Positions 1 to 8,630 of a stretch of 64,000 bases of DNA are shown in pieces. The stretch is from Kroppenstedtia eburnea (GTDB lineage Bacteria > Bacillota > Bacilli > Thermoactinomycetales > DSM-45169): positions 1,302,001 through 1,366,000 of the forward strand of contig NZ_CP048103.1 in assembly GCF_013282215.1 (NCBI RefSeq), written 5' to 3'. A model generated the notes under the pieces. It did not search any database. It was not told where the DNA came from and saw nothing but the letters and a program-made list of their open reading frames with translations. The first letter of the stretch is position 1; each line of letters begins with the position of its first letter. The translations under genes and the position numbers were made by a program.

Positions 1-638
1 GCGACAAACAACGGGCCCGGATCGAAGAGCGAAAGCGGAAACAGCTGATTCAAAGTCATCATATCCCCGCAGAAATTCTCAATGCCACTTTTGAAGAGAT
101 GAAATGGGATTCGAGCCGGGCGGAAGTGATTGAAGCGGCGATGGATTTTTGTGAGCGGTTTGCCGCGGGACGTTCAGAGAAGGGTCTTTACTTATATGGC
201 CCCTTCGGGGTGGGGAAAAGCCGGATCGCCGGAGCCATGGCCCAGGATCTGGTCCGTTTTGGCGTGGACTCTTTGATGGTCTATGTCCCGGACTTTATCC
301 GGGAAGTGAAGGATTCCATCCGGGACGGGTCGGTACAACAGAAGTTGGATGCCCTTAAAAAAGCCACGGTTCTGATCCTGGATGATCTGGGGGCGGAGAA
401 TATGACACCCTGGACCCGGGACGAGATCCTGGGGGCGATCCTGCAGTACCGGATGATGGAAAAACTGCCGACGGTGATGACGTCCAATCTGGATTTGAAG
501 GAACTGGAAGATCATTTGGCTCACTCGGATAAAGGGGGAACCGAGCGGTTGAAGGCCAAACGGATCATGGAGCGGATCCGCCATCTGGTGGATGTCTATT
601 TCGTCGATGGACAAAACTACAGGGAATCGGAATCCTGA
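1..638 (+). CDS. dnaI: Primosomal protein DnaI, helicase loader (5' end cut by window edge)
   Basis: The reading frame is open from base 3 to the TGA at 636-638, so the N-terminal zinc-binding part lies outside the window. What remains is the linker and the AAA+ ATPase module. The Walker A motif GPFGVGKS and the Walker B motif VLILDDLGAE are intact, followed by a sensor-1-like TSN (MTSNLDLKEL) and arginine-rich C-terminal helices, as in Bacillus DnaI. DnaI loads the replicative helicase DnaC onto DNA during primosome assembly, together with DnaB and DnaD. In Bacillus it is followed directly by ytxC and thrS; here three tRNAs and two other genes lie between them. The ATG at 99 is internal and not the real start. 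The family call is secure from motifs and neighbourhood. Confidence 0.93.
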   Translation, partial: DKQRARIEERKRKQLIQSHHIPAEILNATFEEMKWDSSRAEVIEAAMDFCERFAAGRSEKGLYLYGPFGVGKSRIAGAMAQDLVRFGVDSLMVYVPDFIREVKDSIRDGSVQQKLDALKKATVLILDDLGAENMTPWTRDEILGAILQYRMMEKLPTVMTSNLDLKELEDHLAHSDKGGTERLKAKRIMERIRHLVDVYFVDGQNYRESES

Positions 639-647
639 AATTAATCC

Positions 648-676
648 TTGATATCACGTTGATATCATGTTATAAT
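648..676 (+). promoter_or_regulatory. Sigma-A-type promoter of the tRNA operon
   Basis: TTGATA at 648-653 and TATAAT at 671-676 are separated by 17 bases. They sit 29 bases upstream of tRNA-Phe and just after the dnaI stop. A strong promoter here fits an independently transcribed tRNA operon. Confidence 0.75.
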
Positions 677-704
677 CAATTTTGTCGCAAGTTAATTCAG
701 TAGT

Positions 705-780
<76 letters not shown>

Positions 781-788
781 TGCTTCGA

Positions 789-863
789 GCGGATGTGGCT
801 CAGTGGTAGAGCACCGCCTTGCCAAGGCGGGGGTCGCGGGTTCGAATCCCGTCATCCGCTCCA
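789..863 (+). tRNA. tRNA-Gly (GCC)
   Basis: 75-nt cloverleaf, with acceptor GCGGATG pairing with CATCCGC and CCA encoded. The anticodon stem-loop is CCGCCTTGCCAAGGCGG, so the anticodon is GCC. It lies 8 bases after tRNA-Phe. Confidence 0.97.
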
Positions 864-872
864 TTTTTATAT

Positions 873-961
873 GCCGGGGTGGCGGAATTGGTAGACGCAC
901 GGGACTTAAAATCCCGGGGTGGAGATCCACCGTGTCGGTTCAAGTCCGACCCTCGGTACCA
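873..961 (+). tRNA. tRNA-Leu (TAA)
   Basis: 89-nt class II tRNA with a long variable arm. The anticodon loop CTTAAAA gives TAA (reads UUA/UUG). The acceptor begins GCCGGGG, with a G-U pair at the first position. The discriminator is A followed by CCA, which is what the TGGT of the leucine T-box at about 24165 would pair with. Confidence 0.96.
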
Positions 962-988
962 AACCAATTCCTCGCTTGATTCAAGAGA

Positions 989-1014
989 CCGCCACCTGTG
1001 CGGGCTTTTTTTGT
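989..1014 (+). terminator. Probable terminator of the tRNA operon
   Basis: A short CCGC/GCGG stem (989-992 with 1000-1003) is followed by GCTTTTTTTG. The stem is weak but the T-run and the position after the last tRNA make it plausible. Confidence 0.5.
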
Positions 1015-1180
1015 TTTCAGGAAAACCGCCGGCGGGGGTCGTCAGACACTTGATGTTCGTGTAAAATGATTTTATATACAGGTGAGAGGAAAATGCCGGA
1101 AACCGATCCCAAGGACCGGTTTTTTTCTTAACCTGGGGACCAAACATATGTTGGCAGTCATTCCGAAAGGAGGAAGTGAA

Positions 1181-1849
1181 GTGACAGGCAATACCCATCT
1201 GGCACTGGGGTTGACAGCGGGAGCGGTTGCGGTGGGGGTGACCGGTGCAGGAAGTCATGTCTTGGAAGCCACGGGAATGGTGTTGGTCGCCTCCCTGGGC
1301 TCCCTCGTGCCGGATATCGATGAAGATGGCAGTCTGTTGAACAATCTGTTGTTCAAATCGATCCGTTATCGGTCGGCGGCCTTGGCTGTCGCCGGTGTCC
1401 TCTTTGCTCTGTTTGCGCTGCTTCAGGGGTTGGACTGGTGGATTTTCTTTTCGGGGATCTATGCAGTTGCGGTGGCGTTTATTCCCCACCGGAGTTTTAC
1501 TCATTCATTTTTATCCATGGGCATTGTCACTTGGATCACGTATCTGGCTCATCCTACCTACGCCGTGGCCATGGCTCTGGGATACTTCTCCCATCTCCTG
1601 GCAGATGCTGTCACGGTTGGAGGGGTTCCATTTTTCTGGCCTTGGAAACAGCGAATCGGCCTGAGAAATCTGGGGGTCCGGATCCGATCCGGTGACACGA
1701 TTGACAAGGTGACGGGGAAGATCTCCATGTACGGAGGGTGTGCCGCACTGATCTGGTTGCTTTTTCAGGAGACTTCCTTTGATACTTTCCTCAGCTCCGC
1801 CCTGCAACAGTTGGATACGGTGAAGGGTCTGTTCGGGTGGGGCGGATAA
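1181..1849 (+). CDS. YdjM-family (DUF457) membrane-bound metal-dependent hydrolase
   Basis: A predicted multi-pass membrane protein of about 222 residues. Conserved family marks are an early TH motif, PDIDED near residue 45, HRSFTHS in the middle and GYFSHLLADAVT followed by GVPFFWPW. These His/Asp motifs are typical of the YdjM/LexA-regulated DUF457 family, thought to be membrane metal-dependent hydrolases of unknown substrate. The GTG at 1181 is preferred: AAGGAGG (1167-1172 region) lies 7 bases upstream and translation then begins at the conserved TGNTHLALG. Upstream ATGs at 1082 and 1148 have no good ribosome site. The thermonuclease gene follows after 19 bases and may be co-transcribed. 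The function is not established from sequence. Confidence 0.82.
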   Translation: MTGNTHLALGLTAGAVAVGVTGAGSHVLEATGMVLVASLGSLVPDIDEDGSLLNNLLFKSIRYRSAALAVAGVLFALFALLQGLDWWIFFSGIYAVAVAFIPHRSFTHSFLSMGIVTWITYLAHPTYAVAMALGYFSHLLADAVTVGGVPFFWPWKQRIGLRNLGVRIRSGDTIDKVTGKISMYGGCAALIWLLFQETSFDTFLSSALQQLDTVKGLFGWGG

Positions 1850-1868
1850 GAATCACGGAGGAGAAAAG

Positions 1869-2591
1869 ATGAGAAACAGAAAGAAATGGGTTCAACCTTG
1901 GCTGTGGTTGTGGATTGTGCTGCTGCTTGTCGGGTGTCAGAGCGGGGAATCGGCGGGGACAGGTGAAGTGGTGGAAGGTTTGAAACCCCCGGCCCAAGGG
2001 CTGGAAGAAGGACGGGTGATTCGTGTCATCGACGGTGATACCGCAGTCATCGAGACAGGTGGAAAAAAGGAAAAAGTTCGTTTCATCGGTGTCAACACAC
2101 CGGAGACCAATCACCCAAAAATCGGTGTGGAATATTACGGGAAGGAAGCCTCCGATTATACGAAGGATCGCTTGGATGGAAAGGAAGTCCGACTGGAGCT
2201 GGACGTGGAAAAACGGGATCGGTACGGCCGCCTCCTGGCGTATCTGTGGATGGGGGATGAACTGTTCAACGCCACCCTGGTCAAAGAAGGATATGCCCGG
2301 ATCATGACCGTTCCGCCCAATGTGAAATATCAGGAAACCTTCCTTCGTTTGGAGCGGGAAGCGCGAAAGAAGGATGCGGGACTTTGGCGGAAAGAAGACG
2401 GTCAGGAGGCGAAGACCGGGCAGGATGGGGATTGCGTCGGGAAAATCAAGGGAAACATCAATCGGAAGGGAGAGAAGATCTATCATACGCGGATGAGTCC
2501 CCAATATGACGAAACCAAACCGGAACGCTGGTTTTGCACAGAACGGGAGGCAGAAGAGGCCGGTTTCCGTGCCCCGGCGAACGCCCGCTGA
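1869..2591 (+). CDS. Secreted thermonuclease lipoprotein (SNase-like nuclease)
   Basis: A 240-residue protein with a lipoprotein signal peptide: basic start, hydrophobic WLWLWIVLLLVG and the lipobox cysteine at about residue 25. The staphylococcal-nuclease fold follows, with VIDGDTAVI, VRFIGVNTPET, the catalytic-type DRYGRLLAY and LVKEGYARI. The C-terminus (GKIKGNINRKGEKIYH, then WFCTEREAEEAGFR) resembles the small tail domain often found after SNase domains. It probably degrades extracellular nucleic acid while anchored to the outer face of the membrane. A GGAGGAG site precedes the ATG. It sits in the insertion between dnaI and ytxC. Confidence 0.92.
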   Translation: MRNRKKWVQPWLWLWIVLLLVGCQSGESAGTGEVVEGLKPPAQGLEEGRVIRVIDGDTAVIETGGKKEKVRFIGVNTPETNHPKIGVEYYGKEASDYTKDRLDGKEVRLELDVEKRDRYGRLLAYLWMGDELFNATLVKEGYARIMTVPPNVKYQETFLRLEREARKKDAGLWRKEDGQEAKTGQDGDCVGKIKGNINRKGEKIYHTRMSPQYDETKPERWFCTEREAEEAGFRAPANAR

Positions 2592-2651
2592 TGAAGTCCT
2601 TCTTGTTGGACGTATACCCTGCAACCGCCACCCATATACTAGCTTTAAACG

Positions 2652-3581
2652 ATGGACAAAGCGGGGGGCGGAGGAATGGCCGCTTATCAGATCTCGGTTC
2701 CGGGACCGCTGACATCCCGGGAAGCCGGACAGATGCGCGAACTGTTGAAAAAACAGGCGGCCCGTTTGGAACACTCCGGTTTCAGTTGCCGATGGGAGGA
2801 AGTCGGCCGGGGGACCCGTACCGTCTTTCATATCCACAACCGGGAGGCGGGGGCCAAGTCGGAGCAGGGGTTGCGTCATTCCCTGGGGAGAGCGGTGGCG
2901 GATTATTATTTGGCTGTAAATGAGCCGGATTTGATCCACCGGATCATCACGCGGGAATTCCAGTACCGGAACCCGGGGGAATCCCGGGAGATCGAGCGTT
3001 ATGCTTATCATCTGCTGGATGATTCCGAGGCGGAGGAGCCTTCCCACCGGAGAAGGAAGTATCGGATCGCCCGCCAAGTTGCCAGGTATTTCTACAATCA
3101 TCGGGATTTGGCCGTCGATGGATATTTTCAATTTCGCATGAAACGGTACCGGGATATTTTGATGAAGTTGGTGGAGCATGCGATCGACGAGTATCTGCTC
3201 GACCAGGAGTATCGGGAGTTTATCGATTTGCTTCGGTATTTTGTCTCCATCCAGCAACCGAAAGTGCCTCTGGTGCATGTGATCCATACCGGTATCCGGA
3301 GATTTCGCCTTCTCGATGGGGAAGGCAGGCCACTGCAGATGAAAGAGGTGGATCACACCGTGGAGGAGTTGATGGATCAGGTTTCCTCCCATGAAGATCT
3401 CATCGTCAGCACTCTGCTGACGGTGGCACCGGAACAAGTGGTCCTGCATACACGCAATCCGGAGGAGAATGTGGTCCGCACCCTGATGCAGGTGTTTGAG
3501 GAGCGGATGATGATCTGCAACGGCTGTTCCGGTTGTCGCCATCTGAGAGGTCGGGAAGACGGTTTTGCCCCGGAAGGTTGA
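2652..3581 (+). CDS. ytxC: Sporulation-associated protein YtxC
   Basis: A 309-residue homologue of YtxC, the sporulation-linked protein encoded between dnaI and thrS in Bacillus. The call rests on that position and on family-like segments such as DLIHRIITREF, REIERYAYHLL and a long charged helical C-terminus (EFIDLLRYFVSIQQPK). The C-terminus has three cysteines (MICNGCSGCRHL). The start is uncertain: the ATG at 2652 has no clear ribosome site, and the in-frame ATG at 2676 sits directly behind GGAGGA with almost no spacer. The biochemical role of the family is not known. The thrS promoter overlaps the end of this gene. Confidence 0.82.
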   Translation: MDKAGGGGMAAYQISVPGPLTSREAGQMRELLKKQAARLEHSGFSCRWEEVGRGTRTVFHIHNREAGAKSEQGLRHSLGRAVADYYLAVNEPDLIHRIITREFQYRNPGESREIERYAYHLLDDSEAEEPSHRRRKYRIARQVARYFYNHRDLAVDGYFQFRMKRYRDILMKLVEHAIDEYLLDQEYREFIDLLRYFVSIQQPKVPLVHVIHTGIRRFRLLDGEGRPLQMKEVDHTVEELMDQVSSHEDLIVSTLLTVAPEQVVLHTRNPEENVVRTLMQVFEERMMICNGCSGCRHLRGREDGFAPEG

Positions 3582-3606
3582 CGCTGGTGGACCCCGGCGG
3601 TATAAT
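3578..3606 (+). promoter_or_regulatory. Promoter of thrS
   Basis: TTGACG at 3578-3583, a 17-base spacer, then a perfect TATAAT at 3601-3606. It overlaps the last codons of ytxC and feeds the T-box leader. Confidence 0.8.
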
Positions 3607-3612
3607 TACATA

Positions 3613-4040
3613 AATTCATGGTCCAAGGTTGAATTGGATCAGGCGATGACGAGGACACCGTTTTCCGCTTACGGTATTCAGAGAACAGGGGCCACCGGCT
3701 GCAAGCCCCTGAACCCTCTGGGCGGAAGGACGACCCCCTCCGAGCTGCACCGGGAACACCCCTGGGGAGCGTTGTGAAAAAACTGTATACAGGGAGGGTT
3801 GGGTTTCACATGGAGTGATTTTGGATCGTCAGAACAACGAAACGACATGTGAAACCCCATCCCGACCGTCTTCAAACGCAGTAAATCACAATATTTCCGG
3901 GGGTCAGTATCGGTTGCCGGTTTTGCACGCCGTTACCGTGCCGAGAGGGCTGTGGTCTCCCAAAGGAGGCTGCGGCTGAATCAGGGTGGAACCACGTGTG
4001 TCTGCAAACACTCGTCCCTTCACAGGGCGGGTGTTTTTTA
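3613..4040 (+). promoter_or_regulatory. Threonine T-box leader of thrS, interrupted by a repeat element
   Basis: Stem I features are visible at about 3680-3720 (AGAGAACAGGGGCC, then GGCTGCAAGCCCCTG as the distal loop). A likely threonine specifier ACC lies at 3758-3760. The conserved T-box sequence AGGGTGGAACCACG is at 3983-3996; its TGGA pairs with a UCCA tRNA end, as expected for tRNA-Thr. An intrinsic terminator (AACACTCGTCCCT with AGGGCGGGTGTT, then a T-run) lies at 4007-4037. Uncharged tRNA-Thr should favour the antiterminator. Between stem I and the antiterminator lies copy 1 of a dispersed inverted-repeat element (3772-3891), so the leader is unusually long. Confidence 0.88.
3772..3891 (+). 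repeat. Dispersed inverted-repeat element, copy 1 (no hairpin unit)
   Basis: About 120 bp bounded by TTGTGA and TCACAA. It contains GGGTTGGGTTTCACATG and the near-complement CATGTGAAACCCCATCCC around a conserved centre. It is nearly identical to copies at 10456-10785 and 37096-37269 and related to 38151-38263. It lacks the 52-bp hairpin units found in copies 2 and 3. It lies inside the thrS T-box leader. Confidence 0.85.
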
Positions 4041-4064
4041 TTTTCCCAAAAGGAGTGAAGCGGA

Positions 4065-5996
4065 ATGAGCGTGTCCATTCAACTGCCGGACGGGTCCGTC
4101 CGACAATTTGCAGGGAAGAGAGTGACGGTTCGGGAAGTGGCTGAATCGATCAGCCGCGGGCTGGCCAAAAAAGCGATTGCCGGGCAGGTGGACGGGAAGA
4201 CCGTGGATCTGTCCCGGGAAGTGTCCGACGGGGCCGAGGTGCGGATCCTGACTCTGGAGGACCCGGAAGGGTTGGAGGTATACCGCCACAGTGCGACCCA
4301 CCTGATGGCCCAGGCTGTCAAGCGCCTCTTTTCCGGTGTGAAACTGGGGATCGGTCCTGTCATCGAAGATGGATTTTACTATGATATGGACCTGCCCCAG
4401 CCTCTGACCGCCGATGATCTGCCCAAAATTGAGGACGAGATGCGGAGGATCGCCAAGGAAGATCTTCCGATTGCACGGCGGGTCGTCACCAGGGAAGAAG
4501 CGCTTCGCATCTATGAGGAAGCGGGGGATGAACTGAAACTGGAGTTGATCCGGGAGCTTCCGGAGGACGAGGAGATCACCCTGTATGAACAGGGGGAGTT
4601 TTTCGACCTGTGCCGGGGTCCCCACGTTCCCTCCACGGGCAAACTGAAAAACTTCAAGCTGTTGAGCGTGGCCGGGGCCTATTGGCGGGGTGACTCGGAG
4701 AACCAGATGCTGCAGCGGGTCTACGGCACCATCTGGCCCAAGCAGGCCCAGCTGGAAGCCTATCTCAAACAGCTGGAAGAGGCGAAGGAGCGGGATCACC
4801 GCAAGTTGGGCAAGGAGTTGAAGATCTTCACCCTCTCCCAGGAGGTGGGTCAGGGACTCCCCCTCTGGCTTCCCAACGGGGCCACGATCCGCCGGATTAT
4901 TGAGCGTTACATCATCGACAAGGAAGAGCGTTTGGGGTATCAGCATGTGTACACCCCTCACTTGGCCAGTGTGGAGCTGTACAAGATCTCCGGCCACTGG
5001 GATCACTATCATGAGGATATGTATCCACCGATGAAAATGGATAATGAAGAGTTGGTCCTGCGACCGATGAACTGTCCTCACCATATGATGATTTACAAAA
5101 ACGATCTGAAGAGCTATCGGAATCTGCCGGTCCGGATCGCCGAGCTGGGGATGATGCATCGCCATGAAATGTCCGGGGCTCTGTCCGGGCTGCAGCGGGT
5201 CAGAGCGATGACCTTGAACGATGCCCATATCTTCTGCCGTCCGGATCAGATCAAATCTGAATTTATCCGGGTGGTACAGCTGATCGAAGAAGTTTACCGT
5301 GACTTTGGGATTAAAGATTTCTGGTACCGTTTGTCCTACCGGGATCCCGAAGATAAGAAAAAATATGTGCAAAACGATGAGATGTGGGAAACCAGCCAAC
5401 GGATGCTCCGGGAAGCGATGGATGAAATGGGTGTCGACTATGTCGAAGCGGAAGGGGAAGCCGCTTTCTACGGGCCCAAACTGGATGTGCAGGTGCAGAC
5501 CGCTCTCGGAAAAGATGAAACCTTGTCCACTGTTCAGATGGACTTTCACTTGCCCAATCAATTCGGTCTGGAATACATCGGGGAAGACGGACAACCCCAT
5601 CGCCCGGTGGTGATTCACCGGGGAATCGTCGGCACCATGGAGCGCTTTGTCGCCTTCCTGCTGGAGTATTACAAAGGAGTGCTTCCTCTCTGGCTCACCC
5701 CGATCCAGGCCCGGGTGATGACCATCACCGACGCCTTCCACGATTATGCCGCCGGGGTGGTGGACCGCCTCAAGGCCGCCGGCATCCGGGCGGAGCTGGA
5801 CTCCCGCAGCGAAAAGATCGGGTACAAGATCCGGGAGGCCCAGCTGCAGAAGATCCCCTACATGCTGGTGGTAGGTGAAAAGGAGGAGCAACAGGGAACC
5901 GTGGCCGTCCGCCGTCACGGCCAGGGAGACCAAGGAGCCCGCAGCGTGGAGGCCTTGATCCGGGATCTGCAACAAGAGATTGAAGAGAAGGTGTGA
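4065..5996 (+). CDS. thrS: Threonine--tRNA ligase
   Basis: 643 residues, the same length as Bacillus ThrS. Domains in order: N-terminal TGS domain (about 1-65), the editing/second additional domain with [11 protein letters not shown] (near 75) and its downstream Cys/His ([13 protein letters not shown]), the class II catalytic core with motif 2 ([11 protein letters not shown], zinc-binding Cys) and motif 3 ([13 protein letters not shown]), and the C-terminal anticodon-binding domain (about 540-643). It charges tRNA-Thr in the cytoplasm. AAAAGGAGTG precedes the ATG. Expression should be set by the upstream T-box. No missing key residue was seen. Confidence 0.98.
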   Translation: MSVSIQLPDGSVRQFAGKRVTVREVAESISRGLAKKAIAGQVDGKTVDLSREVSDGAEVRILTLEDPEGLEVYRHSATHLMAQAVKRLFSGVKLGIGPVIEDGFYYDMDLPQPLTADDLPKIEDEMRRIAKEDLPIARRVVTREEALRIYEEAGDELKLELIRELPEDEEITLYEQGEFFDLCRGPHVPSTGKLKNFKLLSVAGAYWRGDSENQMLQRVYGTIWPKQAQLEAYLKQLEEAKERDHRKLGKELKIFTLSQEVGQGLPLWLPNGATIRRIIERYIIDKEERLGYQHVYTPHLASVELYKISGHWDHYHEDMYPPMKMDNEELVLRPMNCPHHMMIYKNDLKSYRNLPVRIAELGMMHRHEMSGALSGLQRVRAMTLNDAHIFCRPDQIKSEFIRVVQLIEEVYRDFGIKDFWYRLSYRDPEDKKKYVQNDEMWETSQRMLREAMDEMGVDYVEAEGEAAFYGPKLDVQVQTALGKDETLSTVQMDFHLPNQFGLEYIGEDGQPHRPVVIHRGIVGTMERFVAFLLEYYKGVLPLWLTPIQARVMTITDAFHDYAAGVVDRLKAAGIRAELDSRSEKIGYKIREAQLQKIPYMLVVGEKEEQQGTVAVRRHGQGDQGARSVEALIRDLQQEIEEKV

Positions 5997-6027
5997 TGGA
6001 ATCACACAGGGGCTGTGACCCCGCCGC

Positions 6028-6056
6028 TTGACAGGTACGGATTCCCGTGATAAGAT
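6028..6056 (+). promoter_or_regulatory. Promoter of the infC-rpmI-rplT operon
   Basis: A consensus TTGACA at 6028-6033, a 17-base spacer and TAAGAT at 6051-6056. It lies just upstream of the L20 leader. Confidence 0.85.
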
Positions 6057-6061
6057 TTCTA

Positions 6062-6176
6062 TGGTATTCAAGCAGAAGCGCCCGCTTCTCACCTGATCGA
6101 CGCTGAGGCAGTCGACAGGTTCTCGGTTCTGTATGACGGGATGACAGGTGTGGGCGCTTTGCTCACACCTTTTTGA
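6062..6176 (+). promoter_or_regulatory. Ribosomal protein L20 leader (autoregulatory attenuator)
   Basis: The segment AGAAGCGCCCGCTTCTCACC followed by GACGCTGAGGC and GTGTGGGCGC has the layout of the Bacillota L20 leader. It ends in an intrinsic terminator at 6146-6174 (AGGTGTGGGC with GCTCACACCT and TTTT). Family knowledge: excess L20 binds the leader and promotes termination, lowering expression of infC, rpmI and rplT. Confidence 0.85.
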
Positions 6177-6216
6177 CATACCCATTATTACACAACTCCT
6201 TCGGAGGTGGCAGGTT

Positions 6217-6738
6217 ATTAGCAAAGAACAGCAGTTGGTGAACGAGGCCATCCGTGCCCGTGAGGTGCGTCTGATCGATTCCGATGGCAATCAACTGGGT
6301 ATTCAACCGCTCCGTGAAGCTCTTCGTCTGGCCCGGGAGGCGGATCTGGACCTGGTCAATGTCGCGCCCAAGGCCAAACCGCCGGTTTGTCGGATCATGG
6401 ATTATGGCAAATACCGCTATGAGCAGAGCAAGCGGGAAAAAGAGGCCCGGAAGAATCAGAAAACCATTCAGATCAAAGAGATCCGCTTCAGTCCTTCCAT
6501 CGAAGAGCACGATGTCAACACCAAGCTTCGCAACGTCAAGAAGTTTTTGAGCAACGGGGACAAGGTGAAGCTCACCATCCGATTCCGGGGGCGGGAGATC
6601 ACCCACCAGGATATCGGACGCAGGATTCTCAACCGCATGGCGGAGGAAGTGAAAGAGATCGGGGATGTGGAGCGCTATCCCAAGATGGAAGGCCGCCATA
6701 TGATTATGATCCTGTCTCCCAAGAAGGATAATGCTTGA
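6217..6738 (+). CDS. infC: Translation initiation factor IF-3, AUU start
   Basis: 173 residues. The start is the rare ATT at 6217: CGGAGGTGG lies a few bases upstream and translation then begins (M)[15 protein letters not shown], matching Bacillus IF-3. The upstream in-frame ATG at 6148 lies within the leader terminator and cannot be right. The N-domain ([12 protein letters not shown]), the linker and the C-domain ([24 protein letters not shown]) are complete. IF-3 binds the 30S subunit and proofreads start codons. The AUU start is the classic basis for IF-3 feedback on its own translation. L35 and L20 follow. Confidence 0.97.
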   Translation: MSKEQQLVNEAIRAREVRLIDSDGNQLGIQPLREALRLAREADLDLVNVAPKAKPPVCRIMDYGKYRYEQSKREKEARKNQKTIQIKEIRFSPSIEEHDVNTKLRNVKKFLSNGDKVKLTIRFRGREITHQDIGRRILNRMAEEVKEIGDVERYPKMEGRHMIMILSPKKDNA

Positions 6739-6759
6739 TCAGTCAGGAGGAACCAATCG

Positions 6760-6957
6760 ATGCCGAAAATGAAGACACGCCGCGCAGCGGCCAAACGCTT
6801 CAACAAAACCGGTACCGGAAAAGTGAAACGGAATCACGCTTATATGAACCACATGTTGGAGCATAAACCCAAAAGTGCGAAGCGCAAGCTGCGCAAGAGC
6901 ACCACAATGAGTAAATCCGATGTGAAGCGCATCAAGCAGCTGATCGCTTACAAGTGA
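6760..6957 (+). CDS. rpmI: 50S ribosomal protein L35
   Basis: 65 residues beginning [14 protein letters not shown], the L35 signature, strongly basic throughout. An AGGAGG site precedes the ATG. It is the middle gene of infC-rpmI-rplT and is likely co-regulated by L20. Confidence 0.98.
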   Translation: MPKMKTRRAAAKRFNKTGTGKVKRNHAYMNHMLEHKPKSAKRKLRKSTTMSKSDVKRIKQLIAYK

Positions 6958-7006
6958 TGCACACCATCTGATCCTATAAACGCGCTGAATTTGGAGGGAA
7001 TCGACC

Positions 7007-7366
7007 ATGGCACGTGTCAAAGGCGGGACGGTGACTCGCCGTCGCCGCAAAAAAGTCCTGAAATTGGCCCGGGGGTACTTCGGTTCGAAGCATGCCCTGT
7101 TTAAAACCGCAAAACAACAAGTGATGAAGTCGCTGAGCTATGCCTACCGTGACCGGCGTCAAAGAAAACGCGACTTCCGTCGGCTCTGGATTACCCGGAT
7201 CAATGCCGCCGCCCGTATGAATGGCCTCTCCTACAACAAACTGATGTACGGCCTGAAACAGGCGGGCGTCAATATCAACCGCAAAATGTTGGCTGATCTG
7301 GCTGTCAACGATCAAAAAGCCTTCACCGAGCTGGCCAACCTGGCCAAAGGCAAAGTGAACGCCTGA
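7007..7366 (+). CDS. rplT: 50S ribosomal protein L20
   Basis: 119 residues beginning [16 protein letters not shown], with the LARGYFG and [14 protein letters not shown] motifs of L20. It is a 23S-binding assembly protein and the likely repressor acting on the leader upstream of infC. It is the last gene of the operon, followed by a strong terminator. Confidence 0.98.
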   Translation: MARVKGGTVTRRRRKKVLKLARGYFGSKHALFKTAKQQVMKSLSYAYRDRRQRKRDFRRLWITRINAAARMNGLSYNKLMYGLKQAGVNINRKMLADLAVNDQKAFTELANLAKGKVNA

Positions 7367-7370
7367 TTTC

Positions 7371-7405
7371 AACCCCCCGCATCCAAAAGGAGGCGGGGGG
7401 TTTGC
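7371..7405 (+). terminator. Terminator of infC-rpmI-rplT
   Basis: AACCCCCCGC and GCGGGGGGTT form a perfect 10-bp stem starting five bases after the rplT stop, followed by a short T-run. Confidence 0.88.
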
Positions 7406-7475
7406 ACTTGAGGGAATCCGGATTCCGGTTCGTCAGCTCATCAAGCCTGTTCCTTCAGCTGCGATCCCAACTTTT

Positions 7476-7685
7476 TCACTTTTTGGTTGAAGCCTTGGGG
7501 ACATGCTGAAATACTTCCCCACTTTCAAAGAACTCCGTCAAACGGTTCAACCAATCTTGGCACTCCGCACGCCTTAAGGCGTTGGATTTACCACAGGCAC
7601 TTCCTCCGGTCGCTTGGGTAATCTCCGGCAACCCGGAGAAATGGACCAAGCGATCCCCGTGTGCCCCACGGTTAAAAAACGGAGT
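7476..7685 (-). pseudogene. C-terminal remnant of an unidentified gene
   Basis: On the minus strand 70 codons stay open between stops at 7686-7688 and 7476-7478. They encode a protein-like tail containing AHGDRLVHFSGLPEITQATG, then RRAECQDWLNRLTEFF. The GDxxxHFxG pattern recalls the end of some glycosyltransferases (GT34-like), but this is a weak resemblance. There is no start codon and the rest of the gene is absent. It may simply be old coding DNA. Confidence 0.3.
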
Positions 7686-7689
7686 TTAG

Positions 7690-7920
7690 TTGCCATGTCT
7701 CAGACTGGAATGATCGCTTGGTTTTCGCATTTCATCCCAGCCATGAAGGTACGCATAGCATTTTACATGCAAGACGATTGGCTTGCACAACCCCATATGC
7801 TATCCACTTTTCAAAGAGCAACTAAGCTGAGTGTAACAATAGAACGCACGTTTGTAAATGACTTTTCAGAATTTGTCGTCTTAAGTATCCTCGCAAGGGG
7901 GACACTGAACGACGCTCGCT
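7690..7920. other. Intergenic stretch with no recognised gene
   Basis: A plus-strand ORF crosses this region but shows no family motif and runs into the hairpin at 7926-7947. I see no RNA gene. The hairpin (AACCCTAAAGGGCTGGGTT region) at its right edge could be the terminator of the decayed regulator that follows. Confidence 0.4.
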
Positions 7921-7921
7921 T

Positions 7922-8300
7922 TCATCCCAACCCTAAAGGGCTGGGTTTTCTCGCTCGTCTTTTATAATAGTCCAGCCACTGCTTGGTTTCCTTTAACAAT
8001 TCATTAACCTTTTATTCTGTTTCCTCATCCAGCTCTCCGGTTTTCTGTATTTCAACCAATTCGCTGGATAATATTTATCCGAATTTTCTATCCCCATTTA
8101 TCATCTTCCTCCATTGGGAAGTGAATAAAGAAATAAATGTTTGATAGTAATCCGGCTCCACATTGTACAAATCTTTTCTGACACCTTTTTTAAATACTTT
8201 TTCTGCGAGATTGAGGTCGGTCAGTTCGCGGATTACATATTTGTATCTGAATCCCGAAGTGAGATTTTTGGAGCATCTCCATGGAAACCGGAGGATCTGT
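7922..8300 (-). pseudogene. Decayed GbsR/OpuCR-type regulator next to the opuC operon
   Basis: Read on the minus strand, the sequence gives ELTDLNLAEKVFKKGVRKDL, then YNVEPDYYQTFISLFTSQWR. This aligns with the middle of GbsR, which has KVWGKGVRKDLY and DWYQTFIDFFSIQWRK. The first segment ends at a stop (8075-8077). After a frame change the C-terminal part continues (ELVEIQKTGELDEE, then NELLKETKQWLDYYKRR), with a further in-frame stop at 8012-8014. The N-terminal helix-turn-helix part is missing or scrambled. GbsR proteins repress glycine-betaine uptake and synthesis genes, and this relic lies divergently upstream of opuCA, where such a regulator is expected. Confidence 0.75.
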
Positions 8301-8301
8301 A

Positions 8302-8630
8302 ACAGTAATCTATATAAATGATATTCAATAAAAGTGTATAAATAAAACGGACGATATGTCCAGTATCTAAATTTTATACATTAGACTACTTACTCTATAC
8401 TGAATAATGAAGGAGGTTTGCATGGTCGGGTAAAGAGACAGCCACACCCGCCGATCCATCCATCGAATCGGCCCGACATCATTGGCAAATGAAAAAACCG
8501 ATGGCAGATCGAAACGGTTCACAGAGGGAATAGCAAGATCTTGGCGTGAGGTGTATGAAGATGCTTCGGTTGGTAAAGGTTTGGAATAACTGCTTCATCT
8601 GTCGGCAATCCGATATGGAGGTGGCTTTAT
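8302..8630 (+). promoter_or_regulatory. Leader and probable promoter region of the opuC operon
   Basis: An AT-rich patch holds TATACT at 8396-8401 with a poor -35 (TTTATA near 8373). Just downstream, a strong AAGGAGG is followed by ATG GTC GGG TAA (8422-8433), a three-codon reading frame, then about 200 bases without a gene. The stretch may be the leader of the operon or debris from a lost gene. No riboswitch was recognised. Confidence 0.4.

Noticed and set aside
1791-3542. 583-codon minus-strand ORF opposite the nuclease and ytxC
   Set aside because: Antisense shadow; the plus strand has a signal peptide, an SNase domain and ribosome sites.
4038-6290. 750-codon minus-strand ORF opposite thrS
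   Set aside because: A shadow of thrS codon bias in a GC-rich gene, with no motif and no ribosome site.
7614-7967. 117-codon plus-strand ORF after rplT
   Set aside because: No ribosome site or motif. It overlaps two better-supported minus-strand remnants and the hairpin of the gbsR relic. A TnpB/IS605 end was considered for the hairpin, but no transposase sequence supports it.
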